From Archangium primigenium (GTDB lineage Bacteria > Myxococcota > Myxococcia > Myxococcales > Myxococcaceae): DNA of 64,000 nucleotides. Position numbers and translations under genes: made by a program. Each line of letters opens with the position of its first letter. The stretch's first letter is position 1. Shown here piece by piece: positions 16,994 through 26,300 of this stretch. The notes under the pieces were generated by a model. It worked only from the letters and a program-made list of their open reading frames with translations. It was not told the DNA's origin and made no database searches. The stretch is from positions 1,922,001-1,986,000 of the forward strand of contig NZ_JADWYI010000001.1 in NCBI RefSeq assembly GCF_016904885.1. The letters are read 5' to 3'.

Positions 16994-18262
16994 ATGGATT
17001 CTCCTTCCTCGATTTTCGACACCTCCCCGTCGGCGCTGGTCCGCTGGGAGGATCCCAACACGCAGAACGATCACAACGAGATGCGCGGACCCATGAGCTT
17101 GCCTCCGGGGTTCGAGGCCTTCAGCCACGCGCTCTACCAGTCCACGTGCCTGCGTCCCCAGCCGGGACACCAGGTGGAGCTGGTGAACAACGGGCTGGTG
17201 TTCGATCAGATCTGCGACGCCATCCGCAAGGCCAAGGAGTCGGTGCACATCGTCGTCTTCATCTGGCGCAAGTGCGAGCCGTCCGACCGCATCGTGGAGG
17301 CGCTGCTCGAGCGCGCCAAGGAAGGCGTGTCGTGCCGCGTGGTGGTGGACCCCTGGGGCAGCGAGGTGGAGAACTTCGGCCCCACGGTGGAGCAGCGGCT
17401 GCGGCAGGGCGGCGTGGAGGTGCACTACTTCCGGCCGCTGTCGGAGCGCTGGCTGGGCCGCATCTTCGGGCGCACGCACCACAAGCTCGTCATCGTGGAC
17501 GGCAAGGTGGGCTTCACCGGGGGCTTCGGCATCTGGAAGTCGTGGGTGGGGGACGGCCTGTGCCCCACCGAGTGGCGCGACACCAACGTGCGCGTGGAGG
17601 GCCCGTCGGTGCACGAGATGCAGCTGGCCTTCGCGCGCATGTGGCAGGAGTGTGGCGGCGCGCTGCTGCCGGAGAGCTGCTTTCCGCCCCTGCCGGCGCG
17701 CGGCAACGCGCACGCGAGCTTCATCGAGAGCTCGGGCGTGTCGGGCATCTCCGACGCCGAGCGCATGCTGCGCATGGTGTTCGCCGCCGCGCGCGAGCGG
17801 CTGTGGATCTCCAACGCCTACTTCACGCCGCCCAAGGCCATCCTGGAGCAGCTCCTGGAGAAGCGCCGCCAGGGCGTGGACGTGCGGGTGCTCGCCGCGG
17901 GCCCGGTGCATGACTGGCGGATCGTCCGCGCCTCCCAGCGCGCCACCTACGAGAAGCTGCTCAAGGGCGGCATCCGCATCTGGGAGTACCAGCCCTCCAT
18001 GCTGCACTCCAAGACGGTGCTCGTGGACGACTGGCTGGGCGTGGTGGGCTCCACCAACCTGGACGCGCTGTCCCTGCACCGCATGCGCGAGGGCTCGCTC
18101 GTGGTGGCCGACCGCAACCTCGCCACGGGCCTGGAGGCGGGCTGGCACCAGGACATGAACTGCGCCAAGGAGATCACCCTCAACCGCGGCGGCCGGGGCC
18201 ACACCAACCCCTGGCGCCGCTTCGCGCGGCGGGTGACGCAGCTGCTCGCGCTGGACCGCTAG
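16994..18262 (+). CDS. Phospholipase D-like / cardiolipin synthase-type phosphatidyltransferase
   Basis: A 422-residue protein with the two HKD motifs of the PLD superfamily: THHKLVIVDGKVGFTGG and MLHSKTVLVDDWLGVVGSTNLD. The order and spacing fit bacterial cardiolipin synthases (ClsB/C-like, no N-terminal membrane helices), which join two phosphatidylglycerols or use other phospholipids at the membrane. The ATG at 16994 was chosen; the frame is open upstream to 16853 but has no good signal there. The stop codon touches the stop of the convergent endonuclease III gene. A general phosphodiesterase role remains possible. Confidence 0.86.
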   Translation: MDSPSSIFDTSPSALVRWEDPNTQNDHNEMRGPMSLPPGFEAFSHALYQSTCLRPQPGHQVELVNNGLVFDQICDAIRKAKESVHIVVFIWRKCEPSDRIVEALLERAKEGVSCRVVVDPWGSEVENFGPTVEQRLRQGGVEVHYFRPLSERWLGRIFGRTHHKLVIVDGKVGFTGGFGIWKSWVGDGLCPTEWRDTNVRVEGPSVHEMQLAFARMWQECGGALLPESCFPPLPARGNAHASFIESSGVSGISDAERMLRMVFAAARERLWISNAYFTPPKAILEQLLEKRRQGVDVRVLAAGPVHDWRIVRASQRATYEKLLKGGIRIWEYQPSMLHSKTVLVDDWLGVVGSTNLDALSLHRMREGSLVVADRNLATGLEAGWHQDMNCAKEITLNRGGRGHTNPWRRFARRVTQLLALDR

Positions 18263-18928
18263 TCACACGCCCACGCGGGGGCACATGGCACGCACCGGGC
18301 ACGTGGCGCAGTGGGGCCGCGTGCCGGTGCACACGTGCTTGCCGAAGGGCACCAGCAGCCGGTTGAGCTCCACCCAGTGACGCCGGGGCAACTTCGCCTC
18401 GAGGGCGTCCAGGGTGCGCTCGGGCGTGCGCGCGTGCACGTAGCCCCAGCGGTTGGTGACGCGGTGCACGTGGATGTCCACGCTGATGTACTCCTGACCC
18501 CACGCGACACCGAGCGCCAGGTGCGCGCACTTGGGCCCCACGCCGTGCAGGGAGCGCAGCACTCGCGCGTCCGCCGGCAACGTCCCCCCGAACTCCTCCA
18601 CCGTCCGGGTCGCGAGCGCGTGGATCGTGCGCGCCTTGGGCTCGGGGAAGGTGACGGGCCGGATGAGGGCCTCGATGCGCTCGGGGCCGAGCTGGCGCAT
18701 CGCCTCGGGCGTGGCGGCGCGGGCGAGCAGCTGGAGCGACACCGGCAGGGACACCTCGTCGCGGGTGCGGATGGACAGCAGGCAGGCGACCAGCTGCTCG
18801 AAGAGGCTCGCGTGCCCGCGCTCCGCCAGTTCGAACATGGCGGCGGCCGCGTACCCCTGGATGGCGGTGCGCACCCGCTCCAGCGCCGTGTCGATGTCGA
18901 AGGGCTCCCAAGGACCTCCTGACGCCAT
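18263..18928 (-). CDS. nth: Endonuclease III-like base excision repair glycosylase
   Basis: A 221-residue HhH-GPD glycosylase. The helix-hairpin-helix LHGVGPKCAHLAL carries the catalytic-type Lys, VDIHVHRVTNRWG carries the conserved catalytic Asp, and the C-terminal C-x6-C-x2-C-x5-C (CTGTRPHCATCPVRAMC) is the 4Fe-4S loop. Such enzymes remove oxidised pyrimidines from DNA and nick the abasic site. The start MASGGPWEP at 18928 was chosen over a GTG at 19000 because AAAGGA lies upstream of it. Differences from the canonical LPGVGRKTA sequence suggest a divergent Nth-family member (for example an Nth-like paralogue) rather than the main Nth. Confidence 0.84.
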   Translation of the reverse strand: MASGGPWEPFDIDTALERVRTAIQGYAAAAMFELAERGHASLFEQLVACLLSIRTRDEVSLPVSLQLLARAATPEAMRQLGPERIEALIRPVTFPEPKARTIHALATRTVEEFGGTLPADARVLRSLHGVGPKCAHLALGVAWGQEYISVDIHVHRVTNRWGYVHARTPERTLDALEAKLPRRHWVELNRLLVPFGKHVCTGTRPHCATCPVRAMCPRVGV

Positions 18929-19039
18929 GTCCCACCGTCCTTTCCCCGGGAAGCATGGTGACTCCGGGCGTCGGATGGAAGAGGTGACCGGCGCGGTCAC
19001 CCGTGCTGCCCTGGAGGTCGGGCGTTAGAATGGCGCCCC

Positions 19040-19885
19040 ATGAAGCACGCCCGTCGGTTGTTGCTCGCCTCGCTGCTGGCCCTGTCCGCCTGCGAGGACT
19101 CCTCCCCGGACCCCACGCCCCTCCCGGATGCTGGCGCCGCCGCGGACGCGGGCGTGCCGCCCGGCACGCCGCCCGGAGAGCCCGTGCCGGACGCGGGCAC
19201 GCCGACGACGAACGTGCCCCGCTTCGAGCACTACATCCGCCGTCAGCCCTATCCCCGCATGGTCCTGGAGGTGGACGGGTGGGGCGGCTACACGCCCACG
19301 GCCTCCGTGGCCGACAAGCTCACGAAGGGACTGCTCGGCATCCTGGACAAGGAGAGCGTCGAGGTCCGCGTCGACCAGGCCTTCCCCGGCAAGGGCAAGG
19401 ACCATGCGTGGACGAATCAGGAGTTGCTCGCGCTCGCGGAGGAGACCGGCACGCTGGAGGTGCCCGTGGGCACCATCAAGCTGCACGTGCTGCTGGTGGA
19501 TGGGCACTCGGCCATGGACACGGACCAGGGCCGGGTGCTGGGCCTGGCCTTTCCGTGGACGCACCTGGTGCTCTTCCGCCAGACCATGGACACGCTGTGC
19601 AACAAGGGCTCGCCGCTCAACCCATGCGCCAAGGCGGAGCTGGGCGTGTGGGCGCACGAGGTGGGGCACCAGTTGGGCCTGGTGAGCAACGGCCTCGCCA
19701 TGAGCACGCCCCACAAGGACGAGACCCACGGCGCCCATGACGCCAGCGACACGTGCATCATGTACTGGGCCTACGAGGGCTCCAGCGGCCTGGCGGATCT
19801 CATCGGCCTGTTCGGGGACGCGCCCAACCTGGGCTTCGACGCGGCCTGCCTCGCGGACCTCGACGCGGTGAAGAACCGGCCCTGA
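19040..19885 (+). CDS. Predicted metzincin-like metallopeptidase lipoprotein
   Basis: A 281-residue protein with lipobox LSAC (Cys18) and a Pro/Asp/Ala-rich linker (residues 20-58). The catalytic-looking core has HEVGHQLG at 206-213 and, about 30 residues on, CIMYWAY, which resembles a metzincin Met-turn. The usual third His of HExxHxxGxxH is not at its standard place; His230 or His233 just before the Met-turn could substitute. Predicted role is proteolysis at the cell surface or periplasm. The ATG at 19040 is near the GTTAGAATGGC stretch with no obvious ribosome site. Confidence 0.65.
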   Translation: MKHARRLLLASLLALSACEDSSPDPTPLPDAGAAADAGVPPGTPPGEPVPDAGTPTTNVPRFEHYIRRQPYPRMVLEVDGWGGYTPTASVADKLTKGLLGILDKESVEVRVDQAFPGKGKDHAWTNQELLALAEETGTLEVPVGTIKLHVLLVDGHSAMDTDQGRVLGLAFPWTHLVLFRQTMDTLCNKGSPLNPCAKAELGVWAHEVGHQLGLVSNGLAMSTPHKDETHGAHDASDTCIMYWAYEGSSGLADLIGLFGDAPNLGFDAACLADLDAVKNRP

Positions 19886-19888
19886 GCC

Positions 19889-20392
19889 TTACCCGCCCGT
19901 GCCCAGCTCGAGCGTGTACCAGCGATCGCACCCGAAGTGGCCCGTGGCGCCCAGGGGCGTGTCGCGCGGCTGGAAGCCCAGGCGCCGGTAGAGCGTCTGG
20001 GCCTGGGTCATGCCCGCCAGCGTCTCCAGGTAGCAGGTGCGGTAGCCCGCCTCCCGCGCGAAGGCGAGGCACTGGCGCAGCATCCGCTCGCCGAGGCCCC
20101 GGCCGCGCGCCTCCGGGCGGAAGTACATCTTGCGCAGCTCGCAGATGCCCGGGATGCCCCCGTCCAGCGGCGCGATGCCCCCGCCGCCCATCACCCGGTC
20201 CGCGTCGTCCACCACCACCCAATAGGCTCGTCCCGGCAGCGCATAGGCGGCGCTCAGGCCGTCCACCTCCACGTCGTGCAGGGCGAAGCCCGGGCCGTCG
20301 GCGCCGAACTCGGGCATGACCGCGCGGATGACCGCGGCCATCGCCTGATCGTCCCGCGCCTGGATGGGGCGGATTCTCCATTCCGTGCTCAT
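19889..20392 (-). CDS. GNAT family N-acetyltransferase
   Basis: A 167-residue single-domain GNAT protein. It shows the acetyl-CoA binding region ELRKMYFRPEARGRGLGERML (motif A, with the RGRGLG pyrophosphate loop) and motif B LAGMTQAQTLYRRLGFQPRD. The start MSTEWRIRPI at 20392 fits family N termini better than an upstream ATG. The acetyl acceptor is not predictable. The gene converges on the metzincin-like gene, 3 bases apart. Confidence 0.86.
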   Translation of the reverse strand: MSTEWRIRPIQARDDQAMAAVIRAVMPEFGADGPGFALHDVEVDGLSAAYALPGRAYWVVVDDADRVMGGGGIAPLDGGIPGICELRKMYFRPEARGRGLGERMLRQCLAFAREAGYRTCYLETLAGMTQAQTLYRRLGFQPRDTPLGATGHFGCDRWYTLELGTGG

Positions 20393-20568
20393 GAGCGGGC
20401 ACGCTTTCACGGCCTTCGTTCAGAGGCCAGCGCTCCGCGCGTTCCCTATCCGCCGGCCTGCCCCCGGGGACCTTCCCGAATCCGCGCCCCGGGGAAGATT
20501 CAGGCCCGGAGAGGTCGTGTCCGCTCGCACTGGCGCGGGCCCGCGGGCTCTCCGGGGGGACGTCGGTC

Positions 20569-21255
20569 ATGCGGATGCGCTCGTGGAGTGCCCGGACGCG
20601 GGTGTGGGCGGGAGTGGTTGGGTTGGCGCTCACCGGCTGCGGCGAGGAGGGCGGTGCGCGGGACCATGGCAGCGGCCGCATCGTGGACAAGGAGCTGGCG
20701 GTGACGGGCTTCACCGGCGTGCGGGTGAGCTTCGGGGTGCACGCGGACATCACCGTGGGCGAGCCCGAGCGGGTGGTGCTGCGCGGGGACGACAACCTGC
20801 TCGAACGGCTGCAGCCCAAGGTGGTGCAGGGCCAATTGGTGCTGCAGCGCGACGCGCTCTGGGAGCAGAACCCGCCCACGCCCACCGAGCCCCTGCGCCT
20901 CACGGTGGTGACGCCGCGCTTCAACCGGCTCCAGGCGAGCGCGGGGGCGCGGGCGCGGGCGGTGGGGGTGGACTCGGCGGACTTCGCGCTGGACGTGAGC
21001 AGTGGCGCCCAGGTGGCCCTGGCGGGCGAGGCGGGCCGGCTCTCCCTGGAGGCGTCGAGTCAGGGGGACGCGGACCTGCGCGAGCTCGTGCTCCAGGAAC
21101 TCCACGTGCAGGCGAGCAGCGGGGCGCGGGTGCACGCCAACGTCACCGGGGCGGTGTCGGGCGAGCTGTCGAGCGGCGCGCGGCTCGTGTGCGAGGGCCA
21201 GCCCGAGGTCCGCCTGGTGTCCACGTCGAGTGGTTCGGACGTCAACTATCCCTGA
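20569..21255 (+). CDS. Head GIN (DUF2807)-type beta-solenoid lipoprotein
   Basis: A 228-residue protein with lipobox LTGC (Cys24). The mature part reads as the head-GIN/DUF2807 fold: GSGRIVDKELAVTGFTGVRV, VRGD-type strand turns, then repeated short Ala/Gly/Ser strands (SAGARARAVGV, SSGAQVALAG, SSGARVHANV, SSGARLVCEG) of a right-handed beta-solenoid. In other bacteria such domains occur at cell surfaces with no fixed function. It is the first gene of a plus-strand run that continues with argC. Confidence 0.76.
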   Translation: MRMRSWSARTRVWAGVVGLALTGCGEEGGARDHGSGRIVDKELAVTGFTGVRVSFGVHADITVGEPERVVLRGDDNLLERLQPKVVQGQLVLQRDALWEQNPPTPTEPLRLTVVTPRFNRLQASAGARARAVGVDSADFALDVSSGAQVALAGEAGRLSLEASSQGDADLRELVLQELHVQASSGARVHANVTGAVSGELSSGARLVCEGQPEVRLVSTSSGSDVNYP

Positions 21256-21360
21256 GCCCGGCGGGTGTCCGTGGCCCACCGTGTCATCGCGGTGGGGTGG
21301 ATTCCCCGGCGGGGCGCCTCTATACACCCGCCCGGGAAGTCCCACTCGGAGACATCGCAC

Positions 21361-22425
21361 ATGGCCAACAAGGTCAAGGCAGTCCTCATCGGGGGTACCG
21401 GCTACGGCGGATCGGAGATCCTCCGTCGGCTCCTCTTCCACCCCCATGTGGAGGTGGTGCGCATCACGTCGGTGGACAACATCGGCAAGAAGGTGGGCGA
21501 CGTCCATTTCAACCTGGCGGGGCTCTCGGAGCTGACCTTCCAGGAAATGCCCCCGGTGCAGGCCGTGGCGGGCGCGGACGTGGCCTTCCTGGCCATGCCC
21601 CACAAGGCCACCGCCAAGGTGGTGATGGACATCCTCGACTCGGGCGTGCGCATCGTGGACCTGTCGGGCGACTTCCGGCTGGAGGACGCGGCGGCCTACG
21701 CGAAGTACTACGGCGCGGAGCACCCGGCGCCGCACCTGCTCACCAACAAGGCCTTCACCTACGGCCTGCCCGAGCTCAACCGCGAGGCCATCCGCAAGGC
21801 GCGCTACATCGCGAGCCCCGGCTGCTTCGCCACCACCATCACCCTGGGGCTGATGCCGCTGGCGCGCGCGGGGCTGCTCTCCGGCGCCATCCACACCGTG
21901 GCGGCCACGGGCTCGTCCGGCAGCGGCGCCAATCCCCAAATCACCACGCACCACCCGCTGCGCGCCGCCAACCTGCGCACCTACAAGCCGCTGGAGCACC
22001 AGCACGTGCCGGAGATCCTCCAGACGCTGCGCGCCGCGGGGGCCCACGCCCAGACGAGCCTGGAGTTCGTGCCCGTGTCGGCGCCGCTGCCGCGCGGCAT
22101 CTTCGCCACGTCCTTCGTGGAGGTGCCGGCGACCACCACCCAGGAGCAGCTCACCCAGGCGTGGAAGGACACGTACGCGAACGAGCCCTTCATCCGCATC
22201 ATCAGCGGAGGCCGTCAGCCCGAGGTGGTGGGCGTGGCGGGCAGCAACTACGTGGAGGTGGGCTTCACGCTGGGCCCGGTGACGGGGGCCACGCGGCGCG
22301 TGGTGTGTTTCTCGGCGCTGGACAACCTGGTCAAGGGCGGCGCGGGCCAGTCCATCCAGAGCTTCAACGTGATGATGGGCTGGGACGAGCGCCTGACGCT
22401 CGCCGAGCCGGGGCTGTGGCCGTGA
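21361..22425 (+). CDS. argC: N-acetyl-gamma-glutamyl-phosphate reductase
   Basis: A 354-residue enzyme for the third step of arginine biosynthesis (N-acetylglutamyl phosphate to the semialdehyde, NADPH-dependent). The N-terminal nucleotide-binding loop is IGGTGYGGSEILRRLL, the active-site cysteine is in ASPGCFATT, and AATGSSGSGANP plus the late VAGSNYVEVGF segment are typical. The ATG at 21361 is preceded by GGAG. Its stop overlaps the argB start by 4 bases (GTGA), so the two are one translationally coupled operon. Confidence 0.95.
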   Translation: MANKVKAVLIGGTGYGGSEILRRLLFHPHVEVVRITSVDNIGKKVGDVHFNLAGLSELTFQEMPPVQAVAGADVAFLAMPHKATAKVVMDILDSGVRIVDLSGDFRLEDAAAYAKYYGAEHPAPHLLTNKAFTYGLPELNREAIRKARYIASPGCFATTITLGLMPLARAGLLSGAIHTVAATGSSGSGANPQITTHHPLRAANLRTYKPLEHQHVPEILQTLRAAGAHAQTSLEFVPVSAPLPRGIFATSFVEVPATTTQEQLTQAWKDTYANEPFIRIISGGRQPEVVGVAGSNYVEVGFTLGPVTGATRRVVCFSALDNLVKGGAGQSIQSFNVMMGWDERLTLAEPGLWP

Positions 22426-23270
22426 GCGGACTGGCGGACTTCCGGGGACGTTGGTTCGTGGTGAAGATCGGCGGCGAGCTGGCGCAGGACCGGCCCCGGC
22501 TCGCCGCGAGCGTGGGCGCCGCGGTGCGCGCCTTCCTCGACGCGGGCATCCGCGTGGCCGTCATCCACGGCGGCGGGCCGCAGGCCACCGAGCTGCAGAA
22601 GAAGCTCGGGCTGGAGCCGCGGATGGTGGCGGGGCGGCGCTACACGGACGAGGCCACGCTCGAGGTGATGAAGATGTCGCTGGCGGGGCAGGTGTCCGTG
22701 GACGTGGCGGCGGCGTTCCGGCTCGCCGGGGTGCCCGCCCTGTGCACCACGGGCATGTCCGCGAACTTCGTCGTGGCCCAGCGCCGACCGCCCCGGGTGA
22801 TGAGCGGCGCGGGTCCCGAGCCGGTGGACCTGGGCCTGGTGGGAGACGTGGTGAGCGTGGACACGGAGGCGCTCGGGCGCGTCGCGGCCGCGGGGCTGGT
22901 GCCGGTGCTGGGCTCGCTCGCGGGAGATGCCCAGGGCCAGGCGCTCAACATCAACGCGGACACGGTGGCCACGCGCGTGGCGGCGAAGCTGGGCGCGGCC
23001 AAGCTCTTCCTCGTGTCCAACGTGCCCGGGGTGCTCGCGAACAAGGACGACCCGTCCACCCGCCTGCCCACGCTCACGCCCGCGCAGGCGCGCGAGAAGA
23101 TCCACGCGGGCATCATCCAGGGCGGCATGATCCCCAAGGTGGAGGAGAGCCTGGAGATGCTGCAGGAGGGCATCGAGGCCATCCACATCGTGGGCCTGTC
23201 GCCGCCGGACGCGATCCTGCGCGAAGCCGAGCGGGCAGGCAGCCACGGCACGGCCTTCCTGCGGGAGTAG
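22422..23270 (+). CDS. argB: Acetylglutamate kinase
   Basis: A 282-residue amino-acid kinase-family enzyme that phosphorylates N-acetylglutamate (second step of arginine synthesis). Motifs: VVKIGGELA near the N terminus, IHGGGPQATELQKKLGL, AGRRYTDEATLEVMKM, NINADTVATRVAAKL and GGMIPKVEESLEML. The start is the GTG at 22422, inside the argC stop. The frame stays open upstream to 20364, but that part overlaps other genes and is not coding. It lies directly downstream of argC, the usual pairing. Confidence 0.95.
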   Translation: MSGLADFRGRWFVVKIGGELAQDRPRLAASVGAAVRAFLDAGIRVAVIHGGGPQATELQKKLGLEPRMVAGRRYTDEATLEVMKMSLAGQVSVDVAAAFRLAGVPALCTTGMSANFVVAQRRPPRVMSGAGPEPVDLGLVGDVVSVDTEALGRVAAAGLVPVLGSLAGDAQGQALNINADTVATRVAAKLGAAKLFLVSNVPGVLANKDDPSTRLPTLTPAQAREKIHAGIIQGGMIPKVEESLEMLQEGIEAIHIVGLSPPDAILREAERAGSHGTAFLRE

Positions 23271-23370
23271 GGGGGCGGGCGTGCGTCCGCGGGGGCGTGT
23301 GCGCTAGGCTGGCGCGCACGCGCCTCGGTCGTGGTTGGTGGGGGGGCGCCTGCGAAGGGGTTGTCCCGTC

Positions 23371-26300
23371 ATGTATTGCGCGTCCTGTCGGCAGGAGCGG
23401 CTGGGTGGCCAGCTCTGCGCGGCGTGCGGCGAGTCCATGGAGTCGCGTTCACGCGAGACCCTGGAGCTGGAGCTCGCCCATATCGACTTCCTGCTCGAGG
23501 AGCTTCCGCACTGGGACACCGCGTCCGTGCCCTCTGGAGCCCTCCGCTACCTGACCCAGCGCTACGAGCGGCAGTGCCGCATCCTGCGGCTGGTGCTCGA
23601 GGGCCAGCCCGCCGCGGCGCGTGTCATGGCCCCGGAGCCGGCGCCGCCCGTGCCCGCCGTGGAGCCGACGCCGCCCGCGCCCGTCATGGCCGCTGCCCCG
23701 GTCGAGCCGCCTCCCGCCGAGGCGCCGTCCCCCGCGGCGCCAGAGGAGGCGTTCTCCTACGCCGCGTTCCGGGCCGAGGCGGCTCAGGACGAGTCGGCCC
23801 AGGACGACGCACGTCAGGAGGTGCCCGAGCCGCTGCCCCTGCCTCCGGTGACGACCGAGCCCCTGTTCGACGTGCCGGTCCGCCGCGTTCGCACCGCGCG
23901 CCTGGTGGAGGAGGTGTCCACCTGGAACACCATCTGGAAGCCCTTCCTCTACGAGAGCATCGGCTGGTTCATCGGCGCCTTCCTCATCGTGGCGGGCTCG
24001 CTCTACCTGGCCTTCGAGAGCTGGGCCGGGCTCACGTCCTCCTCGCGGTCCCTGGTCGTCTTCGGGATGACCGCGGGCTACTCCTCCGCCTTCTCCGTGT
24101 GTGGCGCGCTGATGTGCCGCCGCGACACGCTCGCCAGCGCGGGCCGCATCCTGGGCCTCATCGGCGCCGCCGTGGCGCCCTTCGCGGGGCTCGCCCTGGG
24201 GCCCGTGGGGGGCCTGGGCATGGCGGGCCTCTCGCCCCTGCTGCTCGTGCCCCTGCTCGTCGGCTGGTCCCTGGCCTCCGCCCGGCTCGTGCGCGGACCG
24301 GCCGAGGCCTTCGACACGCCCTCGCGACGGCTGCTCCAGGGCGCCCTGGTGGGCACCACGCTGATGATGGGCCTGGCGCCGCTGTTCGCGCGAATGGGTG
24401 CCCCGGCGTTCTGGCTCCAGGCGCTGCCGTGCGCCTTCTTCGCCGTCCTCGCGCGCCAGCCCCTCGACAAGCCCCGAGCGGGTCCGGCGCTCGCCTTCGT
24501 GCTCGGCTCGACCGCGTACCTGACGCTGCTCTTCGGCGCGCGCCTGCACCTGGCGCTCGGCGTCGAGGGCCTGCCGCCCGCGTTGGGCAGCTACGCCCCC
24601 TTCCTCGCCTTCCTGCTCGTCACGTGCTTGCGCTTCCGGACGGAGGAGACGGACGCGCCCGCGGACACGCTGTCCGTGAGCGTCGTCGCCCTCCAGGTGG
24701 GTTGTGGGGTGATGGCGAGCACGGGCGCGCCACCGGCCTTCTTCCTCACGGCGCTCACGCTCGTCTGGACCGCGCTCGGCCTGTCCCGGGGGGATGCGCG
24801 CCGCCTGCCGTGGCTGTACGCCGTCTACGCGGGGGCCTGGTTCGCCTACACGTCCGGGGATCAGCTCCTGCCCGAGGGACTTCGCGCCGCGCTCGCGACC
24901 TTCCGGGACTCCTGGTTCAACGACGCCTCCGAGATGCAACTGCGCGCGTTCTCGGCACTGCCCTTCCTGCTGGCGGGCGCCGCCGGAGCGGCGTGGCTCT
25001 TGTCGCGCGCGAAGCCCGCCGACGCCGATGCGGACGACGAGGCGCGCGCGGACATCCTCCTGCGCGCCACGGCCGCGGCCGGCGGGCTGATCGCCCTCAC
25101 CAGCCACGCGGGCTCGAGTGCGCCCGTGGCCCTGGTGTGCTCGCTCGCGGTGCTGGCCCTGGGCGTGGGTGTGGGCTGGCGCTTCGAGCGGCCCTACCTG
25201 TCGCTCGTGGGCGCGGGCTGCTCCTTGCTGCTGCCGTTCTCGCTGTCAGGCGTGTTGGGCAACGCCGGTGCGTCGGTGGCCTGCGGGGCGCTCGCGCTGG
25301 GGTTCGCGGCGCTCTACCCGGTGTCCTCGCCGGGGGCCCGCCAGGGCTTCCACGCGGCGGCCGGCTGGCTGGCCCTGGTGGGCTTCAGCCTGTCCCTGGG
25401 CGCGGGCGCCCGGGTGCCCGCCGTGGCGGGCATGGCCTTGTCGGGCGCGGCCGTGCTGCTCGTGGCGTGGCAGAGGGCCAACCCCCAGCTGCTCGCGCTG
25501 GCGGCCTGTGTCGCCGCGGCCGTGGTGCCCAAGATCGCGAGCTTCCTGGGCCCGAACTGGGTGCCTCCGGCGATGGCCCTGGCCGCCTGTGGCCTCGCGG
25601 TGCTGAGCGGGCGCGCGGAGCGCCTGCGGCTGCTGGCGGTGTCCGGCGTGGCCTACGCGCTGCTGGGCGTGGTGTGGGGCTTGGGCGAGCGCGGGCCCTG
25701 GTTCGGCGTGACCGTGGCGCTGGCCTCCGCCGCCGTGGCACAGGCCTCGCGCCTGTTGCCGAAGGTGCGTCCGCTGGCGGTGGTGCTCGGGGGCGTCGCG
25801 CTGATGCCTCGGCTGGGCGGCGCGACGCTGTGGCCCTGGATGACGCCGGGGCTCTCCATGGCCCTGTTCGTCCTGGGCTCCCTGGGCGCGTCGGTCGTCG
25901 CCGCGCGCCGGGGCCGGAGCCCCAGTGCGTCCACCGCGGGCGTCACGGTGCTCGTGCTGACCCCGTGCCTCCTGCTGCTCGCGGGTCGGCCGTTGTCCAC
26001 CGGGCTCGTGTTCGGCGGGATGCTCGCGGCCCTGTTCACCGCGCGCGCGCTGAATCCGTCCGTCGCCGTGGTGTCCGCGACCCTGTGGCTGGGGCTGCTG
26101 GCGAAGCACTGGCTCGGCGAGCCGTGGGGGCTGCTGCTCGCCACGGTGCTCAGCGTGCTCGCGCTGTTGGATTCGGTCCCCGCGTTCTCGCGGATCTTCG
26201 CGGGCGGGCGCCGCTTCGCCCATGTCGCCACCGTGTGCGCCATGGTCGTGCTGGGCGGGGTCTGCGTCGTGGGCGGAGGAACCACCACGGCGCCCTGGGC

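Noticed and set aside
20364-22421. Long upstream extension of argB
   Set aside because: It overlaps the DUF2807 and argC genes in another frame; the GTGA overlap gives the natural start.
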